DNA of 64,000 nucleotides from Kitasatospora gansuensis. GTDB lineage: Bacteria > Actinomycetota > Actinomycetes > Streptomycetales > Streptomycetaceae. This document shows positions 9,094 to 18,573 of this stretch, piece by piece. Each line of letters starts with the position of its first letter. Position 1 is the stretch's first letter. Location: the NCBI RefSeq assembly GCF_014203705.1, contig NZ_JACHJR010000001.1, positions 6,758,001-6,822,000 of the forward strand, written 5' to 3'. Below the pieces are notes generated by a model, which saw nothing but the letters and a program-made list of their open reading frames with translations, had not been told where the DNA came from and ran no database searches. The position numbers and the translations under genes are program-made.

Positions 9094-11184
9094 GTGACAG
9101 CAACCGCGGACGGCCGGCTCGACCCTGAGTACGATCCCGAGCCGGCCGCGGTGGGCGAACGCCCGCCGGTCCCCGAACGGCTGAACGGCCGTCAGGTGAC
9201 GGTGGCCCAGGCGGCAGCGGTGCCGCTCGGGTCGAGACGGTGGGAACCCGACGGACCGACGGCGGTAGTACCGTCCGACGATCCCACTCCGGCCGAGGCG
9301 CTGGCCCGCGCCACCGCCGAGCTGTTGTCACGCCAGAGCCCCGAGGGCTGGTGGAAGGGCGACCTGGAGACCAACGTCACCATGGACGCCGAGGACCTGT
9401 TACTGCGTCAGTTCCTCGGGATCAGGACGGCCGAGCACACCGAGGCCACCGCCGCCTGGATCCGCTCCCAGCAGCGCGAGGACGGCACCTGGTCGACCTT
9501 CTACGGCGGCCCCGCCGAGCTCTCCACCACGGTCGAGGCGTACGTCGCGCTCAAACTCGCGGGCGACGACCCGAACGCCCCGCACATGCTGGCGGCGGCC
9601 CGGCACGTCCGGGCGGCCGGCGGCATCGCGGCCAGCCGGGTGTTCACCCGGATCTGGCTGGCGCTGTTCGGCTGGTGGCCCTGGGAACGGCTGCCGGAGA
9701 TGCCGCCGGAGATCATCTTCCTGCCGCGCTGGGTGCCGCTGAACATCTACGCGTTCGGCTGCTGGGCTCGGCAGACCATCGTCCCGCTGACCGTGGTCTC
9801 GGCCCACCGCCCGGTCTGCCCCGCGCCGTTCGACCTGGACGAGCTGCACACCGACCCGGCGAACCCGTACCCGCTCCGGCCGCTGCCCCCGCTGAACGGC
9901 TGGGACGGCGTCTTCGAGCGGCTCGACCTGGCCCTGCACGCCTACCACCGGCACGCCGTCAAACCACTCCGTCGGGTGGCGCTCGCCCAGGCCGGCCGGT
10001 GGATCGTCGAACGCCAGGAGGCGGACGGCTGCTGGGGCGGCATCCAGCCCCCCGCGGTCTACTCGCTGATCGCCCTGCACCTGCTCGGCTACGAGCTCGA
10101 TCACCCGGTGATGAAGGCCGGGCTGGCCGCCTTCGAACGCTTCACCGTGCACACCGAGGACGGCGCGCGCTGGCTGGAGGCCTGTCAGTCCCCGGTCTGG
10201 GACACCTGCCTGGCCACCATCGCGCTGCGCGACGCGGGCCTGCCCGCCGACCACCCTGCGCTGGTCTCGGCGGTGGACTGGATGCTCGCCGAGGAGATCA
10301 CCAGGCCGGGCGACTGGGCCGTTCAGCGGCCCCGGCTGGCGCCCGGCGGCTGGGCGTTCGAGTTCGAGAACGACAACTATCCCGACATCGACGACACCGC
10401 CGAGGTGGTGCTCGCGCTCCAGCGGGTCGACCACCCCGACCGGGAGAAGCTCACCGGCGCGGTCGAACGCGGCGTCGAGTGGAACCTCGGCATGCAGTCC
10501 AAGAACGGCGCCTGGGGCGCCTTCGACGTCGACAACACCAGCACCCTGCCGAACAAGCTGCCGTTCTGCGACTTCGGCGAGGTGGTCGACCCGCCCTCCG
10601 CCGACGTCACCGCGCACGTGGTGGAGATGCTCGCCGAGACCGGCCGGGCCGACGACCGGCGGACCAGGCGCGGCATCGACTGGCTGCTGAAGAACCAGGA
10701 GGCGGACGGCTCCTGGTTCGGCCGCTGGGGCACCAACTACATCTACGGCACCGGCTCGGTACTGCCCGCCCTGGTCGCGGCCGGGCTGCCGACCGGGCAC
10801 CCGGCGATCCGACGCGCCGTCAGCTGGCTGGAGGACCGGCAGAACCCGGACGGCGGCTGGGGCGAGGACATGCGCTCGTACGAGGACCCGGAGCAGTGGT
10901 CCGGGCGCGGCGACTCCACCGCCTCGCAGACCGCCTGGGCCCTGATGGCCCTGCTGGCGGCCGGCGAGGGCCCGGACGGCGCGCGCGGCGAGTCGGTCGA
11001 GCGCGGCGTGCAGTGGCTCTGCCACACCCAGCTGCCCACCGGCAGCTGGGACGAGCCGCAGTTCACCGGGACGGGCTTCCCGTGGGACTTCTCGATCAAC
11101 TACCACCTGTACCGGCTGGTCTTCCCGGTCACCGCCCTCGGCCGCTACCTGCACGGCAGCCCGCTGACGGGGGGTCGGAAGTGA
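9094..11184 (+). CDS. shc: squalene-hopene cyclase, with a TTA codon
   Basis: A 696-residue membrane-associated cyclase converting squalene to hopene/hopanol. The catalytic DXDD motif is DIDDTAE, with D431, D433 and D434. Repeated QW-type segments are present, for example QEADGSWFGRWGTNYIYGTG and QNPDGGWGEDM. The first 70 residues are a variable leader. Codon 103 (9400-9402) is TTA, which in streptomycetes needs the bldA tRNA. GTG 9094 follows GAGAGG; the stop overlaps the hpnG start (GTGA). The gene is full length for the family. Confidence 0.95.
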   Translation: MTATADGRLDPEYDPEPAAVGERPPVPERLNGRQVTVAQAAAVPLGSRRWEPDGPTAVVPSDDPTPAEALARATAELLSRQSPEGWWKGDLETNVTMDAEDLLLRQFLGIRTAEHTEATAAWIRSQQREDGTWSTFYGGPAELSTTVEAYVALKLAGDDPNAPHMLAAARHVRAAGGIAASRVFTRIWLALFGWWPWERLPEMPPEIIFLPRWVPLNIYAFGCWARQTIVPLTVVSAHRPVCPAPFDLDELHTDPANPYPLRPLPPLNGWDGVFERLDLALHAYHRHAVKPLRRVALAQAGRWIVERQEADGCWGGIQPPAVYSLIALHLLGYELDHPVMKAGLAAFERFTVHTEDGARWLEACQSPVWDTCLATIALRDAGLPADHPALVSAVDWMLAEEITRPGDWAVQRPRLAPGGWAFEFENDNYPDIDDTAEVVLALQRVDHPDREKLTGAVERGVEWNLGMQSKNGAWGAFDVDNTSTLPNKLPFCDFGEVVDPPSADVTAHVVEMLAETGRADDRRTRRGIDWLLKNQEADGSWFGRWGTNYIYGTGSVLPALVAAGLPTGHPAIRRAVSWLEDRQNPDGGWGEDMRSYEDPEQWSGRGDSTASQTAWALMALLAAGEGPDGARGESVERGVQWLCHTQLPTGSWDEPQFTGTGFPWDFSINYHLYRLVFPVTALGRYLHGSPLTGGRK

Positions 11185-11972
11185 ACGCCGACCGCCCGGG
11201 GCGGGCCGCAGGCGAAGGAGCTGTCGGTTCGGCGCAGCCTGCCGCAGGCATGGCTGCCGTCGGCCTCCCGAAGCGCGCCGCAGGCGAAAAGCTCCTCGGC
11301 CCGCCGCAGCCCGCCGCAGGCGCCGCCGCTCCCCTGCTGGTGGTCTGCGCGCTAGGCCCCGAGGTCTGGGCGCTGCGCGGCGGCGACTGGGCCGTGCCGC
11401 CGGTGCTGGTCCGGACCGGGGTCGGGCGGGTCAGGGCGCGGCGCTGCGTCGGCAACCTGCTCGCGCTGGACGGCTACGGGGCGCTGGTGGTGGCCGGTTT
11501 CGGCGCGGCGGTGGGGCCTGGCGTCGAGCCCGGCGACATCATCGTGGCGGACGCCGTCCGCAACGGCGAGGGCGAGGAGTGGCCGTTGGAGTCCGCCAAG
11601 GCGATGGCCGCCGAACTCACCGCCCGCGGCCTGACCGCGCACATCGGCCCGCACCACACCGCCGACCGCGTGGTGCGGGGTGCGGAGCGCCGCGCCCTGT
11701 ACGCCACCGGTGCCCGGGCGGTGGACATGGAGGCGGCCGCCGTGCTGGCGGCCCGGGCCGAGCTGCGGCCCGCCCTGCCCACCGCCGTCCTGCGGGTGGT
11801 GGTCGACACCCCCACCCGCGAACTGCTCCGCCCCGGCACCCTGCCGGCCGGGCTGCGCGCCTGGCGCACCCTGCGGGTCGCCGTCCCGGCGCTCACCGCC
11901 TGGTACCGACAGGCCGTCACCGACCCGATCCATGCACCACAGTCCTCGACGCTCCCTCAGGAGGCGAGCTAG
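11181..11972 (+). CDS. hpnG: HpnG-type hopanoid nucleosidase/phosphorylase with repeat leader
   Basis: A 263-residue member of the nucleoside phosphorylase (PNP_UDP_1) fold. HpnG removes adenine from adenosylhopane to give ribosylhopane. The core starts near residue 51 (PLLVVCALGPEVWALR), with GFGAAVGPGVEPGDIIVAD and the substrate motif AVDMEAAAV in place. The first 45 residues are unlike the family and consist of a 12-residue tandem repeat (see 11205-11330). GTG 11181 overlaps the shc stop; a shorter in-frame start such as ATG 11250 cannot be excluded. hpnH follows after two bases. Confidence 0.85.
   Translation: MNADRPGRAAGEGAVGSAQPAAGMAAVGLPKRAAGEKLLGPPQPAAGAAAPLLVVCALGPEVWALRGGDWAVPPVLVRTGVGRVRARRCVGNLLALDGYGALVVAGFGAAVGPGVEPGDIIVADAVRNGEGEEWPLESAKAMAAELTARGLTAHIGPHHTADRVVRGAERRALYATGARAVDMEAAAVLAARAELRPALPTAVLRVVVDTPTRELLRPGTLPAGLRAWRTLRVAVPALTAWYRQAVTDPIHAPQSSTLPQEAS
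11205..11330 (+). repeat. 36-bp in-frame tandem repeat in the hpnG leader
   Basis: GCCGCAGGCG (once GCCGCAGGCA) recurs at 11205, 11241, 11277 and 11313, exactly 36 bases apart. Each unit is 12 codons beginning Ala-Ala-Gly; three units are whole and the fourth merges into the enzyme core. Units 1 and 3 are the most alike (AAGE..; Gly at position 8; Gln-Pro end). It behaves as a minisatellite that keeps the reading frame. Confidence 0.85.
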
Positions 11973-11974
11973 TC

Positions 11975-12997
11975 ATGGCAATGCCGCTGCGCCAGACCAT
12001 GCGGGTCAGCACCTACCTCATGCAGCAGAAGTTGATCAAGCGGCGGGACAAGTTCCCGCTGATCGTGGAGCTGGAGCCGCTGTTCGCCTGCAACCTCGCC
12101 TGTGAGGGCTGCGGGAAGATCCAGCACCCGGCCGGGGTGCTCAAGCAGCGGATGCCGGTCGCCCAGGCGGTCGGCGCGGTCCTGGAGTCCGGCGCCCCGA
12201 TGGTGTCGATCGCGGGCGGCGAACCGCTGATGCACCCGCAGATCGACGAGATCGTCCGCCAACTGGTGGCCCGCCGCAAGTACGTCTTCCTCTGCACCAA
12301 CGCGCTGCTGCTGCGCAAGAAGCTGGAGAAGTTCACCCCCTCGCCGTACCTGACCTTCACCGTGCACATCGACGGGCTGCGCGAGCGGCACGACGCCTCG
12401 GTGGCCAAGGAGGGCACCTTCGACGAGGCGGTGGAGGCGATCAAGGAGGCCAAGCGGCAGGGCTTCCGGGTCACCACCAACTCGACCTTCTTCAACACCG
12501 ACACCCCGCAGACCATCATCGAGGTGCTCGACTACCTGAACGACGAGCTGCACGTCGACGAGATGATGATCTCCCCGGCGTTCGCCTACGAGAAGGCCCC
12601 CGACCAGGAGCACTTCCTCGGCGTCGAGCAGACCAGGGAGCTGTTCCGGAAGACCTTCGCGGGCGGCAACCGGCGCCGCTGGCGCCTCAACCACAGCCCG
12701 CTCTTCCTGGACTTCCTGGAGGGCAAGGTGGACTTCGAGTGCACCGCCTGGGGCATCCCGAACTACTCGCTGTTCGGCTGGCAGCGCCCTTGCTACCTGA
12801 TGTCGGACGGCTATGTGCCGACCTACCAGGAGCTGATCGAGAAGACCGACTGGGCCAAGTACGGCCGCGGCAAGGACCCGCGCTGCGAGAACTGCATGGC
12901 GCACTGCGGGTACGAACCAACCGCCGTACTGGCCACCATGGGCTCGCTCAAGGAGTCCATCCGGGCCGTCAAGGAGACCCTGACCAGCAAGGCCTGA
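11975..12997 (+). CDS. hpnH: radical SAM adenosylhopane synthase HpnH
   Basis: A 340-residue radical SAM enzyme joining a 5'-deoxyadenosyl group to hopene. The cluster motif is CNLACEGC with C39, C43 and C46, one residue pair longer between the last cysteines than in many families but standard for HpnH (CxxxCxxC). The SAM-binding GGEPLM lies near residue 88, and a C-terminal cysteine group (CENCMAHCG) is present. ATG 11975 follows AGGAGG by 10 bases. A terminator-like hairpin lies downstream, before dxs. Confidence 0.93.
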   Translation: MAMPLRQTMRVSTYLMQQKLIKRRDKFPLIVELEPLFACNLACEGCGKIQHPAGVLKQRMPVAQAVGAVLESGAPMVSIAGGEPLMHPQIDEIVRQLVARRKYVFLCTNALLLRKKLEKFTPSPYLTFTVHIDGLRERHDASVAKEGTFDEAVEAIKEAKRQGFRVTTNSTFFNTDTPQTIIEVLDYLNDELHVDEMMISPAFAYEKAPDQEHFLGVEQTRELFRKTFAGGNRRRWRLNHSPLFLDFLEGKVDFECTAWGIPNYSLFGWQRPCYLMSDGYVPTYQELIEKTDWAKYGRGKDPRCENCMAHCGYEPTAVLATMGSLKESIRAVKETLTSKA

Positions 12998-13002
12998 GCC
13001 CC

Positions 13003-13028
13003 GTGGGGCCCGCTCCGGCGGGCCCCAC
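13003..13028 (+). terminator. perfect hairpin between hpnH and dxs
   Basis: GTGGGGCCCGC and GCGGGCCCCAC form an 11-bp perfect stem with a TCCG loop, starting five bases after the hpnH stop. No T-run follows, which is usual for GC-rich actinomycete terminators. The 108-base gap 12998-13105 is where a gcpE/ispG gene stands in some related hopanoid clusters, but no such gene is here. Confidence 0.6.
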
Positions 13029-13105
13029 AACAGGCGAGCCACCGGTGATGACCGCAGGCTGAGTACAGACCGTCATCAGCCAGACCCGAGCCGCGAGGTG
13101 AAGCC

Positions 13106-15016
13106 ATGTCACTTCTGTCCACCGTCCAGGGGCCCGCCGATCTCCGCCGCCTCTCGCCGGCCGAACTCGGGCAGCTGGCCGACGAGATCCGCGACTTCCT
13201 GGTGGACGCGGTGACCAGGACCGGCGGCCACCTCGGCCCCAACCTGGGCGTGGTCGAGCTGACCATCGCGCTGCACCGGGTGTTCGACTCCCCGTACGAC
13301 CGCATCCTCTGGGACACCGGGCACCAGGCGTACGTGCACAAGCTGCTCACGGGCCGTCAGGACTTCTCCCGGCTGCGGATGCAGGGCGGTCTCTCCGGCT
13401 ACCCGTCCCGCGCCGAGTCCGAGCACGACCTGATCGAGAACTCGCACGCCTCCACCGCCCTCGGCTACGCCGACGGCCTGGCCAAGGCGCACCAGCTGCT
13501 CGGCACCCCGGGCCGGCACACCGTCGCGGTGATCGGCGACGGCGCGCTCACCGGCGGGATGGCCTGGGAGGCGCTGAACAACATCGCCGAGGCGACCGAC
13601 CGCCCGCTGGTGATCGTGGTCAACGACAACGAGCGCTCGTACGCGAGGACCATCGGCGGGCTGGCCCACCACCTCGCCACGCTGCGCACCACGCAGGGCT
13701 ACGAACGCTTCCTGGCGCTCGGCAAGGAGGCGCTGCAGCGCACCCCGCTGGTCGGCCAGCCGCTGTTCGGCGCGCTGCACGGGGCGAAGAAGGGCTTCAA
13801 GGACGCGTTCACCCCGCAGGGAATGTTCGAGGACCTCGGTCTCAAGTACCTCGGTCCGATCGACGGCCACGACCTCGGCGCGGTGGAGCAGGCGCTCCGG
13901 CAGGCCAGGGGCTTCGGCGGCCCGGTGATCGTGCACTGCCTGACCGTCAAGGGCCGCGGCTACCGGCCCGCCGAGCAGGACGAGGCGGACCGGTTCCACG
14001 CGGTCGGCGCGATGGACCCGTACACCTGCCTGCCGGTCTCGCCCTCCGCCGGGGTCTCCTGGACCTCGGTGTTCGGCAGCGAGCTGCTCGCGCTCGGCGC
14101 CGAGCGTCCCGACGTGGTGGCGATCACCGCCGCGATGCTGCAGCCGGTCGGGCTGGCCAAGTTCGCCGCCGAGTACCCGGAGCGGACCTTCGACGTCGGC
14201 ATCGCCGAGCAGCACGCGGTGGCCAGTGCGGCGGGCCTGGCCACCGGCGGGCTGCACCCGGTGGTCGCGGTCTACGCGACCTTCCTGAACCGGGCCTTCG
14301 ACCAGGTCCTGATGGACGTCGCGCTGCACAAGCTGGGCGTCACCTTCGTGCTCGACCGCGCGGGCGTCACCGGCAACGACGGCGCCTCGCACAACGGGAT
14401 GTGGGACATGTCGCTCCTGCAGGTGGTCCCGGGCCTGCGGCTGGCCGCCCCGCGCGACGCCGACCAGCTGCGGGCCCAGCTCCGGGAGGCGGTGGACGTG
14501 CCGGACGCGCCCACCGTGGTCCGCTTCCCCAAGGGAGACCTCGGCCCCGCCGTCCCCGCGCTGGAGCGGATCGGCGGCGTGGACGTTCTGCAGCGCACCG
14601 GCCCCACCCCGGAGATCCTGCTGGTGGCCGTCGGCGCGATGGCCCCCGCCTGCCTGGACGCCGCCGCGCTGCTGCTCGCCGAGGGCTTCACCTGCACCGT
14701 GGTCGACCCGCGCTGGGTCAAGCCGGTCGACCCCGCGCTGACCGAACTGGCCGCCGCCCACCGCCTGGTGGTCACCGTCGAGGACAACGGCCGGGCCGGC
14801 GGCGTCGGTTCGGCGATCGCCCAGGCGATGCGGGACGCCGATGTGGACGTGCCGCTGCGCGATCTCGGCATCCCGCAGGAGTTCCTGGCGCACGCCGGGC
14901 GGGGAGAGCTGATGGAGGAGATCGGCCTCACCGGCACCGGCGTGGCCGCCCAGACCGCCGTCTTCGCCAAGTACCTACTGACCGACCGAGGAGCGAACCA
15001 GCGCCATGCCGGCTGA
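13106..15016 (+). CDS. dxs: 1-deoxy-D-xylulose-5-phosphate synthase
   Basis: A 636-residue thiamine diphosphate enzyme, full length, condensing pyruvate and glyceraldehyde 3-phosphate in the first step of the MEP isoprenoid route. Visible are the [10 protein letters not shown] region, the thiamine-binding [24 protein letters not shown], the transketolase [12 protein letters not shown] segment and the C-terminal domain. ATG 13106 follows GAGGTGA. The 3' end overlaps hpnO by 11 bases. Its place inside the hopanoid cluster suggests a dedicated copy that raises isoprenoid supply. Confidence 0.95.
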   Translation: MSLLSTVQGPADLRRLSPAELGQLADEIRDFLVDAVTRTGGHLGPNLGVVELTIALHRVFDSPYDRILWDTGHQAYVHKLLTGRQDFSRLRMQGGLSGYPSRAESEHDLIENSHASTALGYADGLAKAHQLLGTPGRHTVAVIGDGALTGGMAWEALNNIAEATDRPLVIVVNDNERSYARTIGGLAHHLATLRTTQGYERFLALGKEALQRTPLVGQPLFGALHGAKKGFKDAFTPQGMFEDLGLKYLGPIDGHDLGAVEQALRQARGFGGPVIVHCLTVKGRGYRPAEQDEADRFHAVGAMDPYTCLPVSPSAGVSWTSVFGSELLALGAERPDVVAITAAMLQPVGLAKFAAEYPERTFDVGIAEQHAVASAAGLATGGLHPVVAVYATFLNRAFDQVLMDVALHKLGVTFVLDRAGVTGNDGASHNGMWDMSLLQVVPGLRLAAPRDADQLRAQLREAVDVPDAPTVVRFPKGDLGPAVPALERIGGVDVLQRTGPTPEILLVAVGAMAPACLDAAALLLAEGFTCTVVDPRWVKPVDPALTELAAAHRLVVTVEDNGRAGGVGSAIAQAMRDADVDVPLRDLGIPQEFLAHAGRGELMEEIGLTGTGVAAQTAVFAKYLLTDRGANQRHAG

Positions 15017-16394
15017 CCGTCTCGACCTCTCCGCACTGCTCGCCGAACGCGGCGCCGAACGCTACGAGTTGCAGGCCAAGTACCTCAACCCGCAGCTGGC
15101 CCGGATGCTGCACACGATCGGCTTCGACAAGTTCTACGAGCGTGCGGAGGGGGCCTACTTCTACGACGCCGAAGGCAACGACTACCTGGACATGCTGGCC
15201 GGGTTCGGCATCTTCGCGCTCGGGCGGCACCACCCGGTGGTCCGGTCCGCCGTGCAGCAGGTGATGGACCTCGAGCTGCCCGACCTCACCCGCTTCGACT
15301 GCTCGCCGCTGCAGGGGCTGCTGGCCGAGCAACTGCTGTCGTACACCCCGGGATTGGACCGGGTGTTCTTCGGCAACAGCGGTACGGAGGCGGTCGAGAC
15401 CGCGTTGAAGTTCGCCCGGTACGCCACCGGTCGGAAGCGGATCCTCTACTGCGACCACGCCTTCCACGGCCTGACGGCAGGCTCGCTCTCGGTCAACGGC
15501 GAGAACGGCTTCCGCAAGGGCTTCGACCCGCTGCTGCCGGACACCGCCGTCCCGCTCGGTGATCTCGGCGCGCTGGCCCGGGAGTTGCGCAAGGGCGACG
15601 TGGCGGCGCTGATCGTGGAGCCGATCCAGGGCAAGGGCGTGCTCGCCCCGCCGCCCGGCTGGCTGCTCGCGGCCCAGCAACTGCTGCACGAGCACAAGGC
15701 GTTGCTGATCTGCGACGAGGTGCAGACCGGCATCGGCCGGACCGGCTCGTTCTTCGCCTACCAGCAGGAGGAGGGCGTCCTCCCCGACCTGGTCTGCGCG
15801 GCCAAGGCACTGTCGGGCGGGTACGTCCCGGTCGGGGCCACGCTGGGGAAGGGCTGGATCTTCGAGAAGGTCTACTCCTCGATGGACCGGGTGCTGGTGC
15901 ACTCCGCCAGCTTCGGCTCCAACGCCCAGGCGATGGCGGCCGGGCTGGCCACGCTCCATGTGATGCGCGAGGAGAAGGTGGTCGAGAACGCCCACCGGGT
16001 GGGCGAGCTCTTCCGCTCCCGGCTCGCCGAACTGGTGGACAAGTACGAGCTGCTGGCCGAGGTGCGCGGCCGGGGCCTGATGATCGGCATTGAGTTCGGC
16101 CGGCCCAAGTCGCTGAAGCTGCGCACCGGTTGGACAGCCCTCCAGGCGGCCCGGAAGGGCCTGTTCGCGCAGATGGTGGTGGTGCCGCTGCTCCAGCGCC
16201 ACCGCATCCTCACCCAGGTCTCGGGTGACCACCTGGAGGTGATCAAGCTGATCCCGCCGCTGATCATCACCGAACGCGAGGTCGACCGCTTCGTCACCGC
16301 CTTCACCGAGGTGATGGACGACGCCCACCGCGGCAGCGGCCTGATGTGGGACTTCGGCCGCACCTTGGTCAAGCAGGCGGTCGGCGGCCGGTAG
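15006..16394 (+). CDS. hpnO: HpnO-type PLP aminotransferase
   Basis: A 462-residue class III aminotransferase. PLP contacts include [25 protein letters not shown] and the Schiff-base Lys in CAAKALSGG (K267). In hopanoid clusters HpnO converts ribosylhopane-derived intermediates to 35-aminobacteriohopanetriol. ATG 15006 lies inside dxs after GAGGAGCGAAC. It ends the recognised hopanoid genes; 88 bases separate it from the next gene. Other class III substrates such as ornithine fit the fold, but the operon position supports HpnO. Confidence 0.9.
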   Translation: MPADRLDLSALLAERGAERYELQAKYLNPQLARMLHTIGFDKFYERAEGAYFYDAEGNDYLDMLAGFGIFALGRHHPVVRSAVQQVMDLELPDLTRFDCSPLQGLLAEQLLSYTPGLDRVFFGNSGTEAVETALKFARYATGRKRILYCDHAFHGLTAGSLSVNGENGFRKGFDPLLPDTAVPLGDLGALARELRKGDVAALIVEPIQGKGVLAPPPGWLLAAQQLLHEHKALLICDEVQTGIGRTGSFFAYQQEEGVLPDLVCAAKALSGGYVPVGATLGKGWIFEKVYSSMDRVLVHSASFGSNAQAMAAGLATLHVMREEKVVENAHRVGELFRSRLAELVDKYELLAEVRGRGLMIGIEFGRPKSLKLRTGWTALQAARKGLFAQMVVVPLLQRHRILTQVSGDHLEVIKLIPPLIITEREVDRFVTAFTEVMDDAHRGSGLMWDFGRTLVKQAVGGR

Positions 16395-16482
16395 GGGGCG
16401 TCGGCTGGAGTGGATCACTCGAAGAGGTGAAGGGCGGCAGATGGGGGCGCACGCGGGCCGACGTGCGCTGTAGACCGGGTGG

Positions 16483-17835
16483 GTGACATACAGTCAGCTT
16501 GATCATCATGCGGCGTTTCGGCCCGCCTCCGCCACCGCTCTGTTACGCCACCGTGGCTTCGAGGTGTGCGCGGACGTCCTGCACTATCCGGGGTCGGCGA
16601 CCGAGGCGCTCGCGGAGCTCGCATCGTGCCGCACCACCACCGAACTGCTGGAGTCGGCGCACCGGATGTGGTGCGGTCCGGCCTGCGGCCGCACGGTGGC
16701 GTGCACGTTCCTGCACTATCCGAGGGCCGCTCCGGCCCCAGTGATCCGCCGCGCCGGGCGCGAGCGCTACAACCGGGACACCGCGGGCCTGTTCCAGCTG
16801 ATGGGCGGCGACGGATACGCCGAGGACACCCCGCAGACCCACGGGACGAACCTCTGGCCGCTGCTGCTCGGGATCACGGCGAGGGCGGACGCCGGGGAGG
16901 GGGAGCGGATCGATTACTCGGACTGGGCGCGGAAGGGTGACGCGACGGCCGCCGAGGTGGTGGCCTACGCCTGCCGGGACGTCCTGCAGTGGGTGGCCAG
17001 TTGGTCCGGCGAGCACTTCTCGCAGGACCCGACCTATCTGCGCTACGTCGCCGCGAGCACCATCGTCGACGACCTGTGCATCCCGCCGCTGGACCTGGTG
17101 GGCGGACGGTTCCGGCTCTACGGGCACGGGGTGGACGACCTGGTCGCGGCCATGGACGAGGAGGGCTGGGGGCATGACGCGGTGCACGCCCTGCTCTCGC
17201 TGGTCCGGCAGTGGGTGTACCAGTACGCCGAGAAGTTGGACCATGGGCAGGGCGGTCTGCACGCGCGGCTCAACGACTCCACCGGCATCTGGGACGCCTG
17301 CGTCTTCCGGATGCACTCCGCCAACAACTACGGGTGCGGCATCGCGGTGGCCCGCGCCGGTGACACCGGTCCGGTCTCCTTCGACTGGCTGATGGGCAGT
17401 GGGATGGCTGACGCCATCTCGATGGACCTGGCCAAGTCGGCGCTGGACGTGTACCGGCTGGACGCCCACCAGCCCACCGCCAACGGGGAGTTCGACGCGG
17501 TCCGGCAGCAGGCGTACCACTCGGTCTACCTCGACCTGATCGACGACCTGGTGGAGAGCGGGGCGCCCGAGGAGCTGGTGCACTACGGCCGGGCGGGCCT
17601 GCAGTACGTCCAGATGATGGAGCGTTACCACGAGCGCCGCCTCGGGCGCCGACTGCTGCTCCGGCCGGCCGTGAGCGCTCGGCTGCGCGGGCTGTTCGGG
17701 GCCGAGGCCGTGGAGCCGTGGGTCGAGGGGCGGTACCGGGCGCAGCGGGCCCGCAGCGCGGCCGGCCCGGCCGGGTGGGTGCCGGGCGGGCCGACGGGGC
17801 TGGGGACTTCGGGGGCGTACGTCAGAGGGTGGTGA
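16483..17835 (+). CDS. unrecognised 450-residue protein behind the hopanoid cluster, TTA codon
   Basis: I do not recognise this protein. It is soluble-looking, helix-rich, rich in Trp, Tyr and His, with no signal peptide and no clear membrane helix. Cysteines and acidic clusters stand out: CGPACGRTVACTF (64-76), VDDLC (195-199), GMADAISMDLAK (307-318) and DLIDDLVESG (351-360). The last 35 residues are Gly/Arg/Pro-rich. GTG 16483 has only a weak ribosome site (GGGTGG); an upstream in-frame ATG is followed by a stop. Codon 21 (16543-16545) is TTA. It runs in the same direction as hpnO, 88 bases behind it, and no hairpin was seen between them, so it may belong to the hopanoid transcript. Confidence 0.75.
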   Translation: MTYSQLDHHAAFRPASATALLRHRGFEVCADVLHYPGSATEALAELASCRTTTELLESAHRMWCGPACGRTVACTFLHYPRAAPAPVIRRAGRERYNRDTAGLFQLMGGDGYAEDTPQTHGTNLWPLLLGITARADAGEGERIDYSDWARKGDATAAEVVAYACRDVLQWVASWSGEHFSQDPTYLRYVAASTIVDDLCIPPLDLVGGRFRLYGHGVDDLVAAMDEEGWGHDAVHALLSLVRQWVYQYAEKLDHGQGGLHARLNDSTGIWDACVFRMHSANNYGCGIAVARAGDTGPVSFDWLMGSGMADAISMDLAKSALDVYRLDAHQPTANGEFDAVRQQAYHSVYLDLIDDLVESGAPEELVHYGRAGLQYVQMMERYHERRLGRRLLLRPAVSARLRGLFGAEAVEPWVEGRYRAQRARSAAGPAGWVPGGPTGLGTSGAYVRGW

Positions 17836-18571
17836 AGAACCCGCCGAGCAGGGTGGCGTCGGGGCTGTCGGGGTCGAGCTCGCCGAGCTCGGCGGCGTAG
17901 ATCTCGGCGTCGTCCTGCGGGTGGTAGCCGAGGGCGCGGGCGGTCGAGAGGTCCCACCAGGCGCGGGTGTTGGCGCTGATGCCGTTGACGACGGTGTGGC
18001 CGACGTCGGGGGCGGTGAGGGCGGCGTGGACCAGGCGGGCGCAGTCGGTGGGGCTGAGCCAGGTGGAGAGCATCCGGGGGGAGCGGGGCTTGGCGAAGCA
18101 GGAGCCGATCCGGATGGAGACCGTCTCGATGCCGTGCTTGTCGGCATAGAGGGAGGCCAGGCCCTCGCCGAAGACCTTGGAGAGGCCGTAGTAGGTGTCG
18201 GGGCGGGCGGGGGTGTCGCTGCCGATCAGTTCGCCGGTGAGGGGGGTGTAGCCGACGGCGTGGTTGCTGCTGGCGAAGACGATCCGTTTGACGCCCTCGA
18301 GGCGGGCGGCTTCGTAGAGTTCGTACGTGCCCTGGATGTTGGCGCCGAGGATGTTGGCGAAGCTGTCCTCCAGCGAGATGCCGCCGAGGTGGACCACGGC
18401 GTCCACGCCCCGGACGGCTTCGCGGACGGCATCGGTGTCGCGCAGGTCGAAGGTCAGGCCGCCCTCGACCGGGCGGAGGTCGGCGAGGCGGAGGGTGTGG
18501 CCGTGCGGCGGCAGCAGCTCGCGCAGCAGCGTGCCGACGCCGCCCGCCGCACCGGTGAGCAGGACGTGCAT
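17822..18571 (-). CDS. NAD-dependent uronate dehydrogenase-like epimerase/dehydratase family protein
   Basis: A 249-residue short-chain (extended SDR) protein. GAAGGVG near the N-terminus binds NAD, VVHLGG and the catalytic YYGLSK follow, and the length matches uronate dehydrogenase (about 265). That enzyme oxidises galacturonate or glucuronate to the aldarolactone. ATG 18571 is preceded by GAGGAG; an upstream TTG is less likely. It is the last gene of a five-gene minus-strand operon with transporter and enolase-family genes, two bases after the latter. Its assignment leans on this context. Confidence 0.8.
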   Translation of the reverse strand: MHVLLTGAAGGVGTLLRELLPPHGHTLRLADLRPVEGGLTFDLRDTDAVREAVRGVDAVVHLGGISLEDSFANILGANIQGTYELYEAARLEGVKRIVFASSNHAVGYTPLTGELIGSDTPARPDTYYGLSKVFGEGLASLYADKHGIETVSIRIGSCFAKPRSPRMLSTWLSPTDCARLVHAALTAPDVGHTVVNGISANTRAWWDLSTARALGYHPQDDAEIYAAELGELDPDSPDATLLGGFFTTL

Positions 18572-18573
18572 GG

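Noticed and set aside
11205-11330. The hpnG repeats as a CRISPR array
   Set aside because: The units have no separate spacers, are in frame with the protein and are only 36 bases apart start to start.
16483-17835. Reading the unknown gene as a class I terpene synthase because of VDDLC, a DAISMDLAK stretch and a late W....RY
   Set aside because: The NSE triad does not fit (positions are Ala309, Ser313, Ala317) and the first Asp-rich motif lacks the third acidic residue. The resemblance is too weak to annotate.
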